The position numbers were made by a program, and so were the translations under genes. From positions 1 to 33,756 of the forward strand of contig NZ_SPGF01000012.1 in the NCBI RefSeq assembly GCF_005844455.1: a stretch of 33,756 bases of DNA, written 5' to 3'. Positions 1 to 7,385 of the stretch are shown here, piece after piece; within the stretch, counting starts at the first letter, position 1; every line of letters starts with the position of its first letter. Under the pieces are notes generated by a model. The model was not told where the DNA came from, did not search any database, and saw only the letters and a program-made list of their open reading frames with translations. This DNA is from Streptococcus mitis. GTDB lineage: Bacteria; Bacillota; Bacilli; Lactobacillales; Streptococcaceae.

Positions 1-101
1 AGACAATCAAGCATCAGTTGAAACGTCGCTTTTTTAACACCTATCAACAATTTGAAATTCTCTGAGTTTAATTTTAAGGCTTTTTCGTATGTTGTTTCCA
101 T
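1..101 (-). CDS. IS5-family-like transposase, N-terminal fragment (cut by window edge)
   Basis: An open frame starts with ATG at 101 and runs off the left edge without a stop (33 codons visible). The peptide begins METTYEKALKLNSENF and contains LIGVKKATFQLML. This resembles the N-terminus of streptococcal IS5-group transposases such as the IS1381 type, where a short N-terminal helix is followed by a (L/V)xGVxxxTFxxML motif; that comparison is from memory. Only the N-terminus is visible, so catalytic residues cannot be checked and intactness is unknown. The neighbouring gene's stop codon lies only 24 bp away, so the insertion sequence may end inside this gap and may have trimmed the neighbour. 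No Shine-Dalgarno sequence precedes the ATG. Confidence 0.45.
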   Translation of the reverse strand, partial: METTYEKALKLNSENFKLLIGVKKATFQLMLDC

Positions 102-116
102 AGCTTTAGTATACCA
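102..116 (-). promoter_or_regulatory. Extended -10 promoter for leaderless transposase start
   Basis: On the minus strand TGGTATACT (TATACT at 108-113) lies six nucleotides before the ATG at 101. A transcript would begin at or next to the start codon, and there is no ribosome binding site in between. Confidence 0.45.
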
Positions 117-124
117 CTTTTGAG

Positions 125-793
125 TTACCGAACAAGTCTACTAAATAAATTCAACATGTCCTTAATTTTTGCAACATGGTAGCCATCAAAAATATAACCA
201 GTAACTTTAATCAAATCTGTATAGATAAAATGAAAACTCACTCCAGGAATAAACTTGTCTTGTAATTCTTTCTCTGAAGGAGCTCGACCTAAAAAACGCT
301 CCATCGCTAATCGATAACCAGAACTTGTATTTGACCACCCTAACATGACATAGTCAAAATAATCTATCGGATCCGATGCAGCATTTCGACTATCCAAAAC
401 CAACTCCTCAACATCTCGCCCAAAGGCTTTCACAGCAGATAAGAGCAGACCTGTTTTAAAGATAGAAATCGCTGCATCTATAGTCGTAGTATGACTACAG
501 TAGTCTGAAGTCACTAACCTCTTATGTAGATCATAAGTTGAGGCTACTCTTTTATCTGTAGGGGTAAATGGTGGCAGAAAGGGATGCTGACAGATGTAAT
601 CTAAAATTTCTTTTTTTAAACAAGAATCAGCACACTCAATACTTGTTTGACGTTTATGAAGTTTTTCGTAAGCTATAAATTTAGCAATTTTTTCTAATTC
701 CCACTCTTGAATATTTGGATAATCAATTAGTGCTAAGTAGTATATCCCATCCCATTGTAAACTATATTCTCCATTATAAATTTTTAAAATCAT
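125..793 (-). CDS. Conserved hypothetical protein, 222 aa
   Basis: I do not recognise this protein with certainty. It is a soluble 222-residue protein with no signal peptide or membrane segment. The centre (about residues 95-125) reads CSHTTTIDAAISIF then KTGLLLSA, an H-T-T / GLLLS arrangement that loosely recalls the H-[ST]-T ... GLL[SP] pattern at the start of some ADP-ribosyltransferase-like folds. The C-terminal part has alternating beta-type segments (PGVSFHFIYTDL, VTGYIFDGYHV). The start at 793 is preceded by a GAGG ribosome binding site, and a TATAAT lies about 16 bp upstream, so it is its own transcription unit. It ends 24 bp from an IS-type transposase start, so the C-terminus may have been altered by insertion. 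The ADP-ribosyltransferase idea is speculation. Confidence 0.6.
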   Translation of the reverse strand: MILKIYNGEYSLQWDGIYYLALIDYPNIQEWELEKIAKFIAYEKLHKRQTSIECADSCLKKEILDYICQHPFLPPFTPTDKRVASTYDLHKRLVTSDYCSHTTTIDAAISIFKTGLLLSAVKAFGRDVEELVLDSRNAASDPIDYFDYVMLGWSNTSSGYRLAMERFLGRAPSEKELQDKFIPGVSFHFIYTDLIKVTGYIFDGYHVAKIKDMLNLFSRLVR

Positions 794-809
794 CTAATCA
801 CCTCACTCT

Positions 810-815
810 ATTATA
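810..815 (-). promoter_or_regulatory. -10 box for the 222-aa gene
   Basis: TATAAT on the minus strand, about 16 bp before the ATG, with a GAGG ribosome binding site between. No good -35 is visible; the -35 position would fall inside the neighbouring terminator hairpin. Confidence 0.45.
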
Positions 816-819
816 CAAC

Positions 820-845
820 AAAAAGGAGGCTCAGACCTCCTTTTG
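820..845 (-). terminator. Rho-independent terminator of folD (may work both ways)
   Basis: AAAAAGGAGG / CCTCCTTTT perfect stem with a 6-nt loop, flanked by A-run and T-run. It lies downstream of folD on the minus strand and directly upstream of the next gene's -10 box. Confidence 0.85.
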
Positions 846-930
846 TAATCTTATATCTAAAATTTAATACTCATTTCTGCCATTTTAGATATAGCTATAG
901 AAAATATACTATCTTCCGCGAATGTTTCTT

Positions 931-1788
931 TTATTTGCTATCCAATGTCCGAAGTGCTGCTTGATAAGTTTGCTCCATTAGCATAGTAATGGTCATAGGA
1001 CCAACGCCTCCAGGAACTGGTGTGATGTGGCTAGCAAGTGGGGCAACTGCCTCATAGTCAACATCTCCACAGAGCTTGCCATTTTCATCGCGGTTCATAC
1101 CGACATCAATGACAACCGCACCTGGTTTGACAAAGTCAGCAGTCACAAACTTAGCACGACCGATTGCGACTACAAGAATATCTGCTTTCGCAGCCACCTT
1201 AGCAAGATTATGGGTGCGTGAGTGAGTCAAGGTCACTGTTGCATTCTTAGCTAATAACAACTGGGCCATGGGTTTACCGACAATATTTGAACGGCCGATT
1301 ACGACCGCATTTTTACCTTCCAAGTCAATCCCATATTCATGAAACATTTCCATAATTCCTGCAGGTGTTGATGGAATCATAACTGGATGTCCAGACCAAA
1401 GACGTCCCATGTTTAAGGGATGGAAACCATCCACATCCTTTTCTGGGTCAATGGCTAATAAAACCGCCTCTTCATCGATATGTTTTGGTAATGGCAACTG
1501 GACCAAAATCCCATGCCAAGCTGGATCTTGATTGTATTTAGCAATCAAATCTAACAGCACCTCTTGAGTAATAGTCTCTGGAACTCGCACTACTTCGCTA
1601 CGAAAACCAGCCGCAATGGCAGAACGTTCCTTGTTGCGAACGTAAACTTGGCTTGCTGGATTGTCTCCCACCAAAATCACTACCAAACCAGGCACTAGAC
1701 CTGTTTCTTCCTTTAATTTTGCAGTCTTTTCAGCCAACTGCCCCTGCAATTTGGCCGCTAAAGCTTTCCCATCAATAATCTGTGTCAT
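931..1788 (-). CDS. folD: Bifunctional methylenetetrahydrofolate dehydrogenase / methenyltetrahydrofolate cyclohydrolase FolD
   Basis: FolD interconverts 5,10-methylene-THF, 5,10-methenyl-THF and 10-formyl-THF with NADP, supplying one-carbon units for purine and formyl-methionine synthesis in the cytoplasm. The 285-residue protein has the family's usual length. It shows the catalytic stretch QVYVRNKE (Tyr49, Lys53), the PLPKHIDE segment with [11 protein letters not shown] following, the Rossmann motif [12 protein letters not shown] and the C-terminal signature [11 protein letters not shown] chose the ATG at 1788, giving [10 protein letters not shown], because AGAGAAGTG lies just upstream and a TATAAT sits at 1819-1824. 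A longer frame to 1866 would run upstream through its own promoter. It is a single-gene unit bounded by terminators on both sides. Confidence 0.96.
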   Translation of the reverse strand: MTQIIDGKALAAKLQGQLAEKTAKLKEETGLVPGLVVILVGDNPASQVYVRNKERSAIAAGFRSEVVRVPETITQEVLLDLIAKYNQDPAWHGILVQLPLPKHIDEEAVLLAIDPEKDVDGFHPLNMGRLWSGHPVMIPSTPAGIMEMFHEYGIDLEGKNAVVIGRSNIVGKPMAQLLLAKNATVTLTHSRTHNLAKVAAKADILVVAIGRAKFVTADFVKPGAVVIDVGMNRDENGKLCGDVDYEAVAPLASHITPVPGGVGPMTITMLMEQTYQAALRTLDSK

Positions 1789-1818
1789 ATCACTTCTCTT
1801 TTCTTTCAAATATCTTCC

Positions 1819-1827
1819 ATTATACCA
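1819..1827 (-). promoter_or_regulatory. Extended -10 promoter of folD
   Basis: TGGTATAAT on the minus strand, about 30 bp upstream of the folD ATG. The -35 is weak (TTAGAG-like at 18 bp), as is common when a TGn extension is present. Confidence 0.65.
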
Positions 1828-1869
1828 AAAACTGCTAGTTCCCTCTAACACTTCTTTCCTAGGCAATCC

Positions 1870-1886
1870 TATAGTTTCAAACTATA
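1870..1886. promoter_or_regulatory. Perfect 17-bp palindrome TATAGTTTCAAACTATA, possible operator
   Basis: The sequence TATAGTTTCAAACTATA is symmetric around one central base. It lies between the terminator of the amino-acid ABC operon and the folD promoter, about 45 bp upstream of the folD -10. Size and symmetry fit a small dimeric repressor site, but it could equally be the second arm of a tandem terminator. I cannot assign a regulator. Confidence 0.4.
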
Positions 1887-1888
1887 AG

Positions 1889-1910
1889 AAAAAGCTCTGG
1901 TCGAGCTTTT
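1889..1910 (-). terminator. Terminator of the amino-acid ABC operon
   Basis: On the minus strand AAAAGCTC, loop GACCA, then GAGCTTTTT: an 8-bp stem with a terminal T-run, 33 bp after the ATPase stop codon. Confidence 0.85.
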
Positions 1911-1942
1911 CACTAATCTTGTCTTGCAAATTTCAAAATAGA

Positions 1943-2677
1943 TTATAAAACCTTACTCAAGAAGTCTTTAGTCCGTTGTTCTTGGGTTTGTTCAAAAATC
2001 TGCTCAGGTGTCCCATCTTCAACAACCACACCGTCTGCCATAAAGATAACACGATCTGCTACCTCACGGGCAAATCCCATCTCATGTGTTACGATAACCA
2101 TAGTCATTCCTGACTTGGCAAGGTCTTGCATAACAGCTAGAACTTCTCCAACCATTTCAGGGTCCAAGGCTGAAGTTGGCTCATCAAAGAGCAAAACATC
2201 TGGTTCCATTGCCAAACCACGCGCGATGGCAATCCGTTGTTGCTGTCCACCCGACAGACTCTGTGGATAAGCATCTGCCTTATCTGGCAAACCAACTTTT
2301 TCCAACAACTCTTGGGCTCTCTTCTCAGCCACTGCCTTGCTTTCACCTTTGGTCTTGATAGGTGACAAGGTAATATTTTCCATCACAGTCATATTAGGAA
2401 AGAGATTAAATTGTTGAAAAACCATGCCCATCTTCTCACGCATGGCAAACAGGTCATTCTTCTTGTCCGTAATATCGACTCCTTCAAAGATAACCTTCCC
2501 TTTGGTTGCTTCTTCCAACAAATTCATAGAGCGAAGCAAGGTAGATTTCCCACTCCCTGAAGGACCGATGATAACGACAACTTCTCCTCTTTTAATCTCG
2601 AGGTTGATGCCCTTCAATACTTCATTCTTTCCAAATGATTTATGTAAATTTTCGATTTTTATCAAGGTTTCTGTCAT
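1943..2677 (-). CDS. Polar amino-acid ABC transporter, ATP-binding protein (GlnQ type)
   Basis: This is the ATPase of a polar amino-acid uptake transporter (PAAT family), 244 residues, typical for GlnQ/ArtP proteins. It shows Walker A GPSGSGKS (about residues 38-45), the Q-loop [10 protein letters not shown], the signature LSGGQQQR, Walker [15 protein letters not shown], and the switch histidine in VTHEMGFA. The start codon overlaps the stop of the permease gene by one base (TAATG), so translation is coupled and the two proteins form one complex at the inner face of the membrane. No substrate-binding protein is encoded next to it, so the substrate (glutamine, glutamate, cystine or another amino acid) cannot be read from the context. 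Confidence 0.93.
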   Translation of the reverse strand: MTETLIKIENLHKSFGKNEVLKGINLEIKRGEVVVIIGPSGSGKSTLLRSMNLLEEATKGKVIFEGVDITDKKNDLFAMREKMGMVFQQFNLFPNMTVMENITLSPIKTKGESKAVAEKRAQELLEKVGLPDKADAYPQSLSGGQQQRIAIARGLAMEPDVLLFDEPTSALDPEMVGEVLAVMQDLAKSGMTMVIVTHEMGFAREVADRVIFMADGVVVEDGTPEQIFEQTQEQRTKDFLSKVL

Positions 2678-3360
2678 TATTTCTTATCTCCTTGTCCCAT
2701 ACGTTTTTCAAAAGCTTTCAAGGCTACTGTCAAAATAGAAGTCATAATCAAGTAGTAAAAGGCTGCAAATAAAAGTGGGGTCAGAGGTAGATAGGTTGTT
2801 GTAGAAACTGTTGTAGCCCCATTCCACAACTCCATGACCCCAATAGCTGATAAGAGGGAGCTGTCCTTTATAATGGTGATAAATTCGTTCCCCAATGCTG
2901 GCAAGATATTTTTGATAGCTTGTGGCAAAATCACATAGCGCATCGCATTTTTAGGACGAATCCCTAGCGAATAAGCCGCCTCTAGCTGACCTTTTGGAAC
3001 AGCATTGATTCCGGCACGAACAGTCTCAGAAACATAAGCACCACTGTTCATAGAGATAATCAAAATCCCTGGAATCAGACGAGAAAAATCAACACCCAAA
3101 ATCCCAACCTGAATAGTCGGAGCATTGATATGTATAAGGGCAAAGGCAATCATAATCTGAACCATCATCGGTGTTCCACGGAAAATCCAAACGTACAAGT
3201 TGGCCAGCCAGACAAGCGGTTTAAACTTTGAACATTTCCCAAAAGCCAAGACAACACCCAAAATAGTTCCCAAAAAGACAACACAGATAGAAATGAGAAC
3301 CGTCACGACAGCCCCATAGTTAAAATAAGGTAAATACTTAGGTAAAAAAGAAAAATTCAT
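2677..3360 (-). CDS. Polar amino-acid ABC transporter, permease
   Basis: A 227-residue membrane protein with about five hydrophobic helices, first gene of a two-gene operon with the ATPase. The cytoplasmic coupling (EAA) loop is clear: [16 protein letters not shown] followed by [17 protein letters not shown], the PAAT family pattern. I placed the start at 3360 ([10 protein letters not shown]) because the promoter's -10 box lies at 3395-3400, inside the longer possible frame reaching 3423. The ribosome binding site is weak. Permeases of this size work as homodimers or heterodimers; no second permease or binding protein lies nearby, so the binding protein must come from elsewhere or this is a partial system. 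Confidence 0.9.
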   Translation of the reverse strand: MNFSFLPKYLPYFNYGAVVTVLISICVVFLGTILGVVLAFGKCSKFKPLVWLANLYVWIFRGTPMMVQIMIAFALIHINAPTIQVGILGVDFSRLIPGILIISMNSGAYVSETVRAGINAVPKGQLEAAYSLGIRPKNAMRYVILPQAIKNILPALGNEFITIIKDSSLLSAIGVMELWNGATTVSTTTYLPLTPLLFAAFYYLIMTSILTVALKAFEKRMGQGDKK

Positions 3361-3394
3361 AGTCACACTGCTTTCTAAAATAGAATACTGTATG

Positions 3395-3423
3395 ATTATA
3401 ACATGTATTGAATTAAAATTCAA
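3395..3423 (-). promoter_or_regulatory. Promoter of the amino-acid ABC operon
   Basis: On the minus strand: -35 TTGAAT (3418-3423), 17-bp spacer, extended -10 TGTTATAAT (TATAAT at 3395-3400), about 35 bp before the ATG at 3360. Confidence 0.75.
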
Positions 3424-3511
3424 ATCTTTTATCCAATTTATTCAAAAAAACTTTAAGCTAGTAGAATTAGCGAGAAATCTTAGTTTTTTCTAGTCAAGTT
3501 GGCCTCCTTTA

Positions 3512-3520
3512 TGGTAAAAT
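3512..3520 (+). promoter_or_regulatory. Extended -10 promoter of the YkuJ-like gene
   Basis: TGGTAAAAT, 30 bp before the ATG. No convincing -35. A GAAGGAG ribosome binding site follows at 3537-3543. Confidence 0.6.
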
Positions 3521-3550
3521 AGTAACGATAAGAAATGAAGGAGAATCAAA

Positions 3551-3781
3551 ATGGAATCACATTTGGTTAGAATCATCAACCGTCTTGAAGCAATGGCAAA
3601 AGACGGCGGAAATTTAAAACGTAATTTTGAACGCGAAGGAGTTGTTGTTGCAGAAGTTGCATATAGCCACGACGAAGAAAACGGGTCAATCTTTACCCTT
3701 CGTGATGTAGAAGCTCGCGAAACGTATACTTTTGATAGCATTGACTTGATTGCAATGGAGATTTACGAACTTCTCTACTAA
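3551..3781 (+). CDS. YkuJ-family small protein (DUF1797)
   Basis: A 76-residue soluble protein beginning MESHLVRIINRLEAMAKDGG. It matches, from memory, the YkuJ / DUF1797 family widespread in Firmicutes: a small alpha-beta protein with a central acidic VAEVAYSHDEENG stretch and a C-terminal helix (SIDLIAMEIYELLY). Its molecular function is not established. It has its own promoter and a strong ribosome binding site, and is followed by a terminator at 3819-3853, so it is monocistronic and separated from clpE. Confidence 0.8.
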   Translation: MESHLVRIINRLEAMAKDGGNLKRNFEREGVVVAEVAYSHDEENGSIFTLRDVEARETYTFDSIDLIAMEIYELLY

Positions 3782-3818
3782 TCTAAAACAAGCCGGGATT
3801 ACACCCTGCATGTCTAAC

Positions 3819-3853
3819 CAAAATCCTTTTTGTCTCACAAATAGGATTTTTTT
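3819..3853 (+). terminator. Terminator after the YkuJ-like gene
   Basis: AAAATCCT ... AGGATTTTTTT, with TTTGT / ACAAA pairing continuing the stem towards the loop, and a 7-T tail. Confidence 0.8.
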
Positions 3854-3913
3854 ATAGTCCAAATTCACAAAGATTTTCATAGTAACAACTTCTCAAAGCT
3901 GCAATCTTTTTAC

Positions 3914-3941
3914 TTGCTTTACAGTCCAATCCTGTTATAAT
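3914..3941 (+). promoter_or_regulatory. Promoter of clpE
   Basis: Extended -10 TGTTATAAT (TATAAT at 3936-3941). A weak -35 TTGCTT lies at 3914-3919 with a 16-bp spacer. The CtsR operator begins 13 bp downstream of the -10 box. Confidence 0.7.
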
Positions 3942-3954
3942 GAGAGTATAGAAA

Positions 3955-3971
3955 TTTGACTATTTTTGACC
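3955..3971 (+). promoter_or_regulatory. CtsR operator (class III heat-shock box)
   Basis: TTTGACTATTTTTGACC, whose complement is GGTCAAA-AAT-AGTCAAA: a tandem heptanucleotide repeat matching the known CtsR consensus (GGTCAAA-NAN-RGTCAAA). It lies just downstream of the clpE transcription start, a position suited to repression that is relieved by heat or protein misfolding. Confidence 0.9.
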
Positions 3972-4011
3972 TTTAAACAGGTCAGGCTAAAGAAAGAAAT
4001 GAGGTAGATGT

Positions 4012-6270
4012 ATGCTTTGTCAAAACTGTAAAATCAACGACTCAACAATTCATCTTTACACCAATCTCAATGGAAAACAAAAACAAATTGACCTCTGTCA
4101 AAACTGCTACAAGATTATCAAGACTGATCCTAACAATAGTCTCTTTAAAGGTATGACGGATTTGAACAATCGTGACTTCGATCCCTTTGGTGATTTCTTC
4201 AATGATCTAAACAATTTCAGACCTTCTAACAACACTCCTCCGACTCCTCCAACCCAATCAGGTGGAGGTTACGGTGGAAACGGCGGTTATGGTTCCCAAA
4301 ATCGTGGATCTGCTCAAACTCCGTCTCCAAGCCAAGAAAAAGGCCTGCTAGAAGAATTTGGTATTAATGTAACCGAGATTGCCCGTCGTGGCGATATCGA
4401 CCCCGTTATTGGGCGCGACGATGAGATTATCCGTGTCATCGAGATTCTCAATCGTAGAACCAAGAATAATCCTGTTCTTATCGGTGAGCCTGGTGTCGGA
4501 AAAACTGCCGTTGTCGAAGGTCTAGCTCAGAAAATTGTTGATGGCGATGTTCCACATAAACTCCAAGGTAAACAAGTCATCCGTCTGGATGTGGTTAGCT
4601 TGGTTCAAGGAACGGGTATCCGTGGTCAATTTGAAGAACGTATGCAAAAACTCATGGAAGAAATTCGCAAACGTGATGATATCATCCTCTTTATCGATGA
4701 AATCCATGAAATTGTCGGTGCTGGTTCTGCGGGCGATGGCAATATGGATGCAGGAAATATCCTTAAGCCAGCCCTTGCTCGTGGGGAACTGCAACTGGTC
4801 GGTGCCACTACTCTCAATGAATACCGTATCATTGAAAAAGATGCTGCCCTAGAGCGTCGTATGCAACCTGTTAAGGTCGATGAACCGACCGTAGAAGAAA
4901 CAATCACTATTCTCAAAGGCATTCAAAAGAAATACGAAGACTACCACCACGTTCAGTATACCGATGTCGCAATTGAAGCAGCTGCAACTCTTTCCAACCG
5001 CTACATCCAAGATCGCTTCTTACCTGACAAGGCCATTGACCTCCTAGATGAAGCAGGTTCTAAGATGAACTTAACCTTGAATTTTGTAGATCCTAAAGTG
5101 ATTGATCAGCGCTTGATTGAGGCTGAAAATCTCAAATCTCAAGCTACACGAGAGGAAGATTTCGAGAAGGCCGCCTACTTCCGCGATCAGATTGCCAAGT
5201 ATAAGGAAATGCAAAAGAAAAAGGTTACTGACAAAGATACTCCTATCATCAGTGAGAAAACAATTGAACACATTATCGAGCAGAAAACAAATATCCCTGT
5301 TGGGGATTTGAAAGAGAAAGAACAATCTCAACTCATCCATCTAGCTGAAGACCTCAAGTCTCATGTTATTGGACAGGACGATGCTGTCGATAAGATTGCC
5401 AAGGCTATTCGCCGTAATCGTGTTGGACTTGGGACCCCTAACCGCCCCATTGGAAGCTTCCTCTTCGTTGGGCCAACTGGTGTCGGTAAGACAGAACTTT
5501 CCAAACAACTAGCCATTGAACTTTTTGGTTCTGCTGACAGCATGATTCGCTTTGATATGAGTGAATACATGGAAAAACACAGCGTTGCTAAGTTGGTCGG
5601 CGCCCCTCCAGGTTATGTTGGCTACGATGAGGCTGGGCAATTAACTGAAAAAGTCCGACGTAATCCCTACTCTCTTATTCTCTTAGATGAAGTAGAAAAA
5701 GCCCATCCAGATGTCATGCATATGTTCCTTCAAGTCTTGGACGATGGTCGTTTAACAGATGGGCAAGGACGTACCGTCAGCTTTAAGGATGCCATTATTA
5801 TCATGACCTCAAATGCAGGTACAGGTAAGGCCGAAGCCAGCGTTGGTTTCGGGGCAGCTCGCGAAGGACGTACCAACTCTGTTCTTGGTGAACTCGGTAA
5901 CTTCTTTAGCCCAGAATTTATGAACCGTTTTGACGGCATCATTGAGCTCAAAGCTCTCAGCAAGGATAATCTCCTTCAGATTGTCGAGCTCATGCTAGCT
6001 GATGTTAACAAGCGACTCTCCAGCAACAACATTCATTTAGATGTGACAGACAAGGTCAAGGAAAAATTGGTTGACCTCGGCTATGATCCAAAAATGGGAG
6101 CCCGCCCACTTCGTCGTACCATTCAAGACTATATAGAGGACGCAATCACTGACTACTACCTTGAAAATCCAAGCGAAAAAGACCTCAAGGCAGTTATGAC
6201 CAGCAAGGGCAAGATTCAAATTAAGTCTGCCAAAAAAGCTGAAGTGAAAATTTCTGAAACAGAAAAATAA
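4012..6270 (+). CDS. clpE: ATP-dependent Clp protease ATP-binding subunit ClpE
   Basis: ClpE is a Hsp100 unfoldase that feeds misfolded proteins to ClpP in the cytoplasm. The 752-residue protein has the ClpE-specific N-terminal zinc finger (MLCQNC and LCQNC, two CxxC pairs within the first 33 residues) instead of a Clp-N domain. A Pro/Gly/Asn-rich linker (about 68-108) follows. The first AAA+ module has Walker A GEPGVGKT near residue 158 and Walker [15 protein letters not shown]-type coiled segment follows ([19 protein letters not shown], about 385-403). The second AAA+ module has GPTGVGKT near residue 487 and [11 protein letters not shown], with a C-terminal ClpB-D2-small domain. A CtsR box overlaps its transcription start region, as known for streptococcal clpE. 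It is followed by a terminator. Confidence 0.97.
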   Translation: MLCQNCKINDSTIHLYTNLNGKQKQIDLCQNCYKIIKTDPNNSLFKGMTDLNNRDFDPFGDFFNDLNNFRPSNNTPPTPPTQSGGGYGGNGGYGSQNRGSAQTPSPSQEKGLLEEFGINVTEIARRGDIDPVIGRDDEIIRVIEILNRRTKNNPVLIGEPGVGKTAVVEGLAQKIVDGDVPHKLQGKQVIRLDVVSLVQGTGIRGQFEERMQKLMEEIRKRDDIILFIDEIHEIVGAGSAGDGNMDAGNILKPALARGELQLVGATTLNEYRIIEKDAALERRMQPVKVDEPTVEETITILKGIQKKYEDYHHVQYTDVAIEAAATLSNRYIQDRFLPDKAIDLLDEAGSKMNLTLNFVDPKVIDQRLIEAENLKSQATREEDFEKAAYFRDQIAKYKEMQKKKVTDKDTPIISEKTIEHIIEQKTNIPVGDLKEKEQSQLIHLAEDLKSHVIGQDDAVDKIAKAIRRNRVGLGTPNRPIGSFLFVGPTGVGKTELSKQLAIELFGSADSMIRFDMSEYMEKHSVAKLVGAPPGYVGYDEAGQLTEKVRRNPYSLILLDEVEKAHPDVMHMFLQVLDDGRLTDGQGRTVSFKDAIIIMTSNAGTGKAEASVGFGAAREGRTNSVLGELGNFFSPEFMNRFDGIIELKALSKDNLLQIVELMLADVNKRLSSNNIHLDVTDKVKEKLVDLGYDPKMGARPLRRTIQDYIEDAITDYYLENPSEKDLKAVMTSKGKIQIKSAKKAEVKISETEK

Positions 6271-6280
6271 ATCCTATAGA

Positions 6281-6317
6281 AAAGGAGTAGAAAATGAAAA
6301 TTTTCTGCTTCTTTTTT
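6281..6317 (+). terminator. Terminator of clpE
   Basis: GGAGTAGAAAAT, GAAA loop, ATTTTCTGCTTC, then a 7-T run, 10 bp after the stop codon. Confidence 0.85.
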
Positions 6318-6337
6318 ACTAAAATAACTGTAATTTC

Positions 6338-6366
6338 TTGACAGCTTGCCCTTTGTCCATTAAGAT
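6338..6366 (+). promoter_or_regulatory. Promoter of the NUDIX gene
   Basis: Perfect -35 TTGACA (6338-6343), 17-bp spacer, -10 TAAGAT (6361-6366). Its position rules out the upstream in-frame start at 6338 and supports translation from 6401. Confidence 0.7.
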
Positions 6367-6400
6367 AATAATAACGATACTAGATAATGAGGAAAATGCA

Positions 6401-6853
6401 ATGTCAAACCCAACTTTCGGAGAAAAAAAAGCGAATACAAATTATGTTGCACGCTATGGAGTGTATGCAGTTATCCCTGACGCTGAACAAAAACAAATTG
6501 TTCTTGTTCAAGCACCTAATGGCGCTTGGTTCTTACCAGGTGGTGAAATTGAAGCAGGTGAAAATCATCAGGAAGCCCTAAAACGTGAATTGATTGAAGA
6601 GCTTGGATTCACTGCTGAAATTGGTACCTATTACGGACAAGCTGACGAATATTTCTACTCTCGTCACCGTGACACCTACTACTACAATCCTGCTTACCTC
6701 TATGAAGCTACCTCTTTCAAGGAAGTTCAAAAACCACTAGAAGACTTTAATCATATTGCCTGGTTCCCTATTGACGAGGCTATTGAAAATCTCAAACGTG
6801 GTAGCCATAAATGGGCCATCCAATCTTGGAAAAAACAGCATAAGATTGACTAA
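6401..6853 (+). CDS. NUDIX hydrolase
   Basis: A 150-residue NUDIX-fold hydrolase. The complete NUDIX box GX5EX7REUXEEXGU is present: GEIEAGENHQEALK followed by RELIEELGF, about residues 47-69. The enzyme cleaves a nucleoside diphosphate linked to another moiety, with Mg2+. The substrate (oxidised dNTP, NDP-sugar or another) cannot be told from sequence; a Tyr-rich segment YYGQADEYFYSRHRDTYYYNP downstream probably shapes the substrate pocket. The start MSNPTFGEKK at 6401 has a GAGG ribosome binding site and lies 35 bp after the promoter's -10 box. The gene forms its own unit between the clpE terminator and the promoter of the next gene. Confidence 0.88.
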   Translation: MSNPTFGEKKANTNYVARYGVYAVIPDAEQKQIVLVQAPNGAWFLPGGEIEAGENHQEALKRELIEELGFTAEIGTYYGQADEYFYSRHRDTYYYNPAYLYEATSFKEVQKPLEDFNHIAWFPIDEAIENLKRGSHKWAIQSWKKQHKID

Positions 6854-6876
6854 ATCAAGCGACTTTATTCAAAAAG

Positions 6877-6885
6877 TGCTATAAT
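6877..6885 (+). promoter_or_regulatory. Extended -10 promoter of the DUF1827-like gene
   Basis: TGCTATAAT ends 26 bp before the ATG at 6912. A GGAGG ribosome binding site follows at 6900-6904. Confidence 0.65.
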
Positions 6886-6911
6886 AGAACTAGAAAATCG
6901 GAGGAAATGTT

Positions 6912-7211
6912 ATGAAGCTTATCAATACGACAAACTCACACTCGCAACTTGTAAAAAGCCAGCTAGAAAGTACAGATGCAACCCTTGTTGAGGTCTATTC
7001 TGCTGGAAATACTGATGTTATTTTTACCCAAGCTCCGCTTCACTATGAAATCCTCATTTCAAATAAACACCGTGCTATTCGCGAAACCGAAATCGAAGCC
7101 ATCCAAGAATTTTTCTTGAAACGTAAAATTGATAAGGACTCTATTGATGAGGCCAATATCAAAACACTCTACTCAGAAAAATTAATTGGGATTTCGATTC
7201 CAATCAAATAA
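6912..7211 (+). CDS. DUF1827-family protein
   Basis: A 99-residue soluble protein beginning MKLINTTNSHSQLVKSQLES. It resembles, from memory, the DUF1827 family, which is nearly restricted to streptococci and relatives and has no assigned function. Visible features are an N-terminal helix, a beta-type centre (TLVEVYSAG, DVIFTQAPLHYEILIS) and a charged helical C-terminal half (RETEIEAIQEFFLKRKID). It has its own extended -10 promoter and a strong GGAGG site, and is followed by two terminators, so it is a separate unit facing ezrA. Confidence 0.75.
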   Translation: MKLINTTNSHSQLVKSQLESTDATLVEVYSAGNTDVIFTQAPLHYEILISNKHRAIRETEIEAIQEFFLKRKIDKDSIDEANIKTLYSEKLIGISIPIK

Positions 7212-7213
7212 AA

Positions 7214-7296
7214 TTTTGGAGAGATTAGAAAGCTATTGAACCTTCTAGACCAAACATAGGTTCTGACTTGCTTTTTAAATCGTCTCCAATTTTTTA
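7214..7296 (+). terminator. Long imperfect terminator after the DUF1827-like gene
   Basis: TTGGAGA (7216-7222) pairs with TCTCCAA (7283-7289), followed by a T6 tail. GATT/AATC and GAACCT/AGGTTC pairings inside make it a compound hairpin of about 75 nt, longer than a simple terminator. Confidence 0.6.
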
Positions 7297-7330
7297 TCTT
7301 GAGATCTCATCATACAAGATTTTATAGACA

Positions 7331-7385
7331 AATAATAAAAAAGATTTGGTTCTGCTTCTCACAAAATCAAATCTTTTTTATTATT
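7331..7385. terminator. Bidirectional terminator between convergent DUF1827-like gene and ezrA
   Basis: A perfect 18-bp stem (AATAATAAAAAAGATTTG at 7331-7348 with its complement at 7368-7385) around a 19-nt loop. A/T-runs in both arms suit termination in either direction. The ezrA stop codon starts at the next base. Confidence 0.8.

Noticed and set aside
3360..3423. Longer N-terminus of the amino-acid permease
   Set aside because: The frame would include the promoter's -10 and -35 boxes, so it cannot be translated from that promoter.
6338..6400. Longer N-terminus of the NUDIX protein
   Set aside because: It starts on the perfect TTGACA -35 box; 6401 has the ribosome site.
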